This document shows positions 7,144-9,294 of a stretch of DNA of 9,294 bases, one piece after another. This DNA is from Actinomycetes bacterium (lineage in GTDB: Bacteria; Actinomycetota; Acidimicrobiia; Acidimicrobiales; Acidimicrobiaceae). Position numbers and translations under genes: made by a program. The notes under the pieces were generated by a model. That model was not told the DNA's origin, made no database searches, and saw only the letters and a list, made by a program, of their open reading frames with translations. The DNA is taken from positions 1-9,294 of the forward strand of contig JAKASN010000038.1 of assembly GCA_021819025.1 (NCBI GenBank). Reading direction: 5' to 3'. Within the stretch, counting starts at the first letter, position 1. Each line of letters opens with the position of its first letter.

Positions 7144-8004
7144 TCAGCGGAGCATTACTGAGCTGGTGGAATAGACGCAGAAAGAGGGAACTTCTCCGCT
7201 GGTGTGTAACCCATTGAGCACTCCGGTACTGCCAGCGATTCGATATGAGACGCTCCATGCTTCGGTGACGGTGATCGCATAGCAGCCACTGCTCTCATAG
7301 ACGTGGAGGAGATTACCACTCGGCCAAGCCCCGCCGAGACTCGAAGTCGGGCCAACGCTGGGGCTGGCATCGCCGAAATTGATATAAAGAGTGCCGCTAG
7401 CTTGAGCGATAATTTCGCCCAAGTTGCTCGAGATGGAGAGACTGTCCGCTAGATTTGCGCCCGACTCCAGATAAGCGGCCACTCCTACCAGGCCAAAATT
7501 AGGAGCCATGCGGGGTTTTGGAACCGGGAGGTTCTCGATAATGGTCTGGATCTCCGATAACACCGTCGTTCGAGGTGGCGCCGCTGGCGTGGTGATGCTC
7601 GTCGCCCGATATTGGCATGGCGGGTAGTGGTGGTTGAGTGTATACCAAATTTGTGGTGCCATCTGGCTTGCCGCCAAAACTTGCCGAGTATTGGAGTAAT
7701 AGGCGAAATAGACCGCGATGCAGGGGGTGTTGGAAAAGAGCGTGGCGTTGGTGGTCACGGTAGGAAACATCACCGGATAGAGCGCTGTCCCATTTGGCGA
7801 GATGACTTTAGAGGTCGATCCAGGATTTCCTGGCGCGGTTGCTGCGCCAATGGTGTAGAGGGTAATGGAGTAGCCCCCTTGGCTGGGAAGGGGAGCGATG
7901 CTCGAAGCTCCCCAAGCCGGAGGAGCCACAAACAAGAGCGAGACCAAAACGGTGCTGGTGAGCATGGTGGCGACGCATAACGCCTTCGGGGGTGACCGGA
8001 ACAT
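7144..8004 (-). CDS. Secreted protein with PKD-like C-terminal region, function unknown
   Basis: This 286-residue protein starts at ATG 8004. A signal peptide is clear: a basic start (MFRSPPK), a hydrophobic core around 11-28, and a likely cleavage after Gly32 (Ala-Trp-Gly, then Ala). It has no later membrane segment, lipobox or sortase signal, so release from the cell or loose wall association is expected. Four cysteines lie in the mature part (95, 130, 241, 276), enough for two disulfides. The region from about 167 resembles proteins I know from many actinobacteria: a GLVGVAAYLESG segment, then YINFGDA (207-213), HVYESSGCYAITVTEAW (234-250) and a closing GVLNGLHTSGEV stretch. FGDA and HVY...GCYAITV follow the usual strand pattern of PKD/Ig-like domains. 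Residues 33-145 are Ser/Thr/Pro/Ala-rich and unassigned. AAGGAG on the minus strand (8017-8022) is the probable ribosome binding site, about 11 nt ahead. A weak promoter (TTGCGA 8051-8056, CATAAT 8030-8035, 15-nt spacer) may precede it. Confidence 0.8.
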   Translation of the reverse strand: MFRSPPKALCVATMLTSTVLVSLLFVAPPAWGASSIAPLPSQGGYSITLYTIGAATAPGNPGSTSKVISPNGTALYPVMFPTVTTNATLFSNTPCIAVYFAYYSNTRQVLAASQMAPQIWYTLNHHYPPCQYRATSITTPAAPPRTTVLSEIQTIIENLPVPKPRMAPNFGLVGVAAYLESGANLADSLSISSNLGEIIAQASGTLYINFGDASPSVGPTSSLGGAWPSGNLLHVYESSGCYAITVTEAWSVSYRIAGSTGVLNGLHTSGEVPSFCVYSTSSVMLR

Positions 8005-8221
8005 AAGAGTGCATTCTCCTTTTGCGTGGATTATGAGAAGAGGCGAAGTGTCGCAACGGCCACTGCGTGAGAGCCCATTAGCTTCGTTGTGGAAGTAGTC
8101 GGAGTCACAACCCAGCGAGAGTGGGGCAGAGCTTAGCGAGCCCGCACGGCGAGCTTGAGGGCATCAAAGAGCAAAAAGAAACCCACTTGTGACCTAAGTC
8201 CCTAAACGGAGCTTGCGAATG

Positions 8222-8273
8222 CGGGCCAAACTCGATAAGTGAAGTCGCCCAAAGCTTGGGTCGAGCCAAACTC
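8222..8273 (+). repeat. Short direct repeat flanking a small hairpin
   Basis: CGGGCCAAACTC (8222-8233) recurs as CGAGCCAAACTC (8262-8273) with one mismatch and a 40-bp offset. The hairpin CCCAA/TTGGG (8248-8260) lies between the copies. It may be a pair of protein-binding half-sites about four helical turns apart, or chance. Confidence 0.35.
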
Positions 8274-8292
8274 AGTGTGACGTAGAGATTCT

Positions 8293-8314
8293 AGCTGATT
8301 CAGCTTGCGCAAGC
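8293..8314. promoter_or_regulatory. Two overlapping palindromes, candidate operator
   Basis: AGCTGA-T-TCAGCT (8293-8305) is a perfect 13-bp palindrome with a single central base. GCTTGCGCAAGC (8303-8314) is a perfect 12-bp palindrome sharing its first three bases with the former. Together they lie just upstream of TATAAC (8334-8339), a five-of-six match to a -10 box, and about 90 bp before the SRPBCC-like start. The location suits a dimeric repressor or activator site, but no -35 hexamer at normal spacing was found and the regulator is unknown. Confidence 0.35.
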
Positions 8315-8388
8315 AAGATTTTCCCTAAGGGGCTATAACGTTTGGTGTCTTCTTGGCGATATCATGCGCGGGATGAAAGATTATGAGT

Positions 8389-8396
8389 GGAGGTGA
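8389..8396 (+). promoter_or_regulatory. Strong Shine-Dalgarno deciding a TTG start
   Basis: GGAGGTGA is an eight-base match to the 16S anti-Shine-Dalgarno. Its GGAGG core ends 8 nt before TTG 8402, ideal spacing. If GTG 8387 were the start, this box would fall inside the coding sequence and the start itself would have only a weak upstream purine stretch. Confidence 0.55.
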
Positions 8397-8401
8397 ACCG
8401 A

Positions 8402-8914
8402 TTGGCAATCGAAGAGATTGCAGGTTCGTCCGATGACGAGACAGAAGAAGGTTCAGCGACCTTTGTTTTTGACTTTGTCCACTTGAGCGTCAACTTTGAC
8501 GACGTGATTGCGGAAGTGGAAAAAGAAAACGCGAAATGGCTAGGGGCAAGTGCCGCCCACGCTCTGTCGGCCCAGCGCTACATGACGCGGGTAGGCCCCG
8601 GGGGGATTCTCTCCAAGAAGGTGGATATTCGCCTGGGTGATCCTCGGCGAGCTCTGGGAGCGATGTTGGTTCCAATATGTTGGATGGCTACCGCGACGCC
8701 TTTCCTTTTTCCGCGCCTCGAAGGAGATGTCGAGTTCTCCGAACTCGACCCAGGACACGTGAGGATCGCATTGCGAGGTAGCTACCGAGCCCCATTGGGC
8801 TCCTTTGGCGAAGCGATCGATAAGCTCATCATGCATCGAATGGCGGAATCAACAGTTCGGGCCTTCTTGCTGGATGTGGCCGAGGAATTGATGCGTCGCA
8901 TCGCATCTTCCTAG
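8402..8914 (+). CDS. SRPBCC-like small protein, function unknown
   Basis: This is a soluble protein of 170 residues from TTG 8402, or 175 from GTG 8387; TTG is preferred for its Shine-Dalgarno. No signal peptide or membrane segment is visible. After an acidic N-terminus (SSDDETEEGS), the chain alternates strand-like and helical parts: a strand ATFVFDFVHL followed by a helix (DDVIAEVEKENAKWLG), a central VDIRLGDPRRALGAMLVPICW, then strands LEGDVEFSEL and VRIALRGSYRAPLG, and a long C-terminal helix with DKLIMHRMAESTVRAFLLD. This order matches the SRPBCC (START/polyketide cyclase-like) fold. The GSYRAPLG...HRMAESTVRAFL part resembles uncharacterised actinobacterial proteins of that fold. Such proteins bind hydrophobic ligands in a cavity, but no ligand or reaction can be inferred here. 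It lies convergent to fabI with overlapping stop codons. That adjacency is not evidence for a fatty-acid role. The family call is by eye and moderately sure. Confidence 0.75.
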   Translation: MAIEEIAGSSDDETEEGSATFVFDFVHLSVNFDDVIAEVEKENAKWLGASAAHALSAQRYMTRVGPGGILSKKVDIRLGDPRRALGAMLVPICWMATATPFLFPRLEGDVEFSELDPGHVRIALRGSYRAPLGSFGEAIDKLIMHRMAESTVRAFLLDVAEELMRRIASS

Positions 8915-9294
8915 GCGCCAACCGCGTGAAAGCCCCCGTCAACGTGGATGATTTCTCCGGTGGTGGCAGGGAAGTAGTCTGACATCAGTGCCACGATGGA
9001 GCGCGCCACCGGTGTCGGGTCCGTTACTTGCCAGCCCAGGGGAGCCCTTTGGGCCCAAACCGTCTCGAAGTCAGAAAATCCCCCCACCGACTTGGCGGCA
9101 ATGGTTCGCACCGGACCTGCGGAGACGAGATTGACGCGTACTCCGTACTTGCCAACTTCGCGCGCCATATAGCGGTTTAACGATTCCAACGCTGCTTTGG
9201 CGATTCCCATCCAGTTGTAGCCGGGCCAAGCCATGCTGGCATCAAAGTCAAGCCCGACGATGGAAGGGCAAGTTCCCTTGGTTAATAGTGGGAG
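8911..9294 (-). CDS. fabI: Enoyl-ACP reductase (NADH) FabI, C-terminal part, 5' end outside window
   Basis: FabI reduces trans-2-enoyl-ACP to acyl-ACP with NAD(P)H, the last step of each type II fatty-acid elongation cycle in the cytoplasm. The frame is open to the right edge, adding 20 codons (including CPSIVGLDFDAS) before the internal Met at 9234, so 127 residues are visible and roughly the N-terminal half, with the cofactor-binding Gly motif, is missing. The catalytic Tyr-x6-Lys pair is seen in YNWMGIAK. Other family blocks are LESLNRYMAREVGKYGVRVN, AGPVRTIAAKSV, RAPLGW and the closing TGEIIHVDGGFHAVGA. The sequence resembles actinobacterial FabI and InhA, but between AAKSV and RAPLGW it is short, as in ordinary FabI, without the longer substrate-loop insertion of InhA. 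The TAG stop (8911-8913, minus strand) overlaps the stop of the converging SRPBCC-like gene in a shared CTAG. It is intact over the visible part. Confidence 0.93.
   Translation of the reverse strand, partial: LPLLTKGTCPSIVGLDFDASMAWPGYNWMGIAKAALESLNRYMAREVGKYGVRVNLVSAGPVRTIAAKSVGGFSDFETVWAQRAPLGWQVTDPTPVARSIVALMSDYFPATTGEIIHVDGGFHAVGA

Larger units (their letters stand above)
8005..8401. other. Non-coding region between divergent genes
   Basis: About 400 bp separate the minus-strand secreted-protein gene from the plus-strand SRPBCC-like gene. No open frame here has a convincing start or protein-like composition, and no tRNA T-loop or recognisable riboswitch core was seen. It contains overlapping palindromes at 8293-8314, a small hairpin CCCAA-AGC-TTGGG at 8248-8260, and a 12-bp direct repeat (CGGGCCAAACTC 8222-8233 and CGAGCCAAACTC 8262-8273, one mismatch). 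AGCTT occurs five times on the plus strand (8130, 8152, 8210, 8253, 8302). The region probably holds the control sites of both flanking genes. Confidence 0.6.

Noticed and set aside
6916..7161. Plus-strand open frame across the end of the helicase gene and the convergent spacer
   Set aside because: It starts inside the helicase gene without a binding site and ends inside the converging gene. Its composition is not protein-like.
7612..7980. Plus-strand open frame of 122 codons antisense to the secreted-protein gene
   Set aside because: The minus-strand frame has a complete signal peptide, ribosome binding site and PKD-like pattern. The antisense product is Gly/Arg-rich with no motif.
7808..8056. 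Minus-strand open frame including an ATG at 8014 directly after the AAAAGGAGA box
   Set aside because: The ATG is only a few bases from the box, too close for good initiation, and the frame lacks the signal peptide and domain pattern that the 8004 start gives.
8005..8401. Possible tRNA, small RNA or riboswitch in the 400-bp intergenic region
   Set aside because: No T-loop consensus, cloverleaf arms or known aptamer core could be found by eye on either strand; only short dyads and repeats are present.
1..9294. Defence island or mobile element context for the helicase-nuclease pair
   Set aside because: No transposase, integrase, restriction gene, toxin-antitoxin pair or target-site repeat is present, and flanking genes include core fabI. 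The pair is best read as housekeeping double-strand-break repair.

Overview
The window looks like chromosomal DNA of a GC-rich actinobacterium, most likely of the class Acidimicrobiia (relatives of Acidimicrobium, Ferrimicrobium or Acidithrix). Three things suggest this: a surface protein built of GYWLVASDGGVFSFGDA-type repeats, which are frequent in that group; an actinobacterial pair of helicase-nuclease genes; and a FabI that closely resembles actinobacterial enoyl-ACP reductases. The taxonomic placement is inferred from protein style and not from any marker RNA. No rRNA, tRNA, CRISPR array, insertion sequence or prophage gene was found.

Layout, left to right. Positions 1-335 are the 3' end of a tandem-repeat protein gene (126-bp units, 42 residues each) that runs off the left edge. 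A 160-bp spacer follows, with a possible hairpin, a possible sigma-70-type promoter and a clear ribosome binding site. Positions 496-7016 hold a two-gene operon with a 4-bp ATGA overlap. The first gene encodes an AddB/AdnA-like protein with a degenerate motor domain and an intact PD-(D/E)XK nuclease. The second encodes an AddA/AdnB-like UvrD-family helicase with all motor motifs and its own intact nuclease. A 127-bp convergent spacer with a GC-rich inverted repeat separates this operon from a minus-strand gene (7144-8004) for a secreted, disulfide-rich protein with a PKD-like C-terminal region. About 400 bp of non-coding DNA (8005-8401) lies between divergent genes and carries two overlapping palindromes and recurring AGCTT words. 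Then come a small SRPBCC-like protein gene (8402-8914, plus strand) and, sharing the CTAG stop sequence tail to tail, the 3' part of fabI (8911-9294, minus strand), which runs off the right edge.

Functionally, the two large genes should form one heterodimeric machine that unwinds and resects DNA double-strand ends for RecA-dependent repair, equivalent to AddAB, AdnAB or RecBCD. FabI performs the last step of each fatty-acid elongation cycle. The secreted PKD-like protein and the SRPBCC-like protein have no assignable specific function. I see no clear new multi-gene system. The most notable points are the apparent loss of the fourth iron-sulfur cysteine in the AddB-like subunit, the palindromic control region before the SRPBCC-like gene, and the poorly characterised secreted protein.
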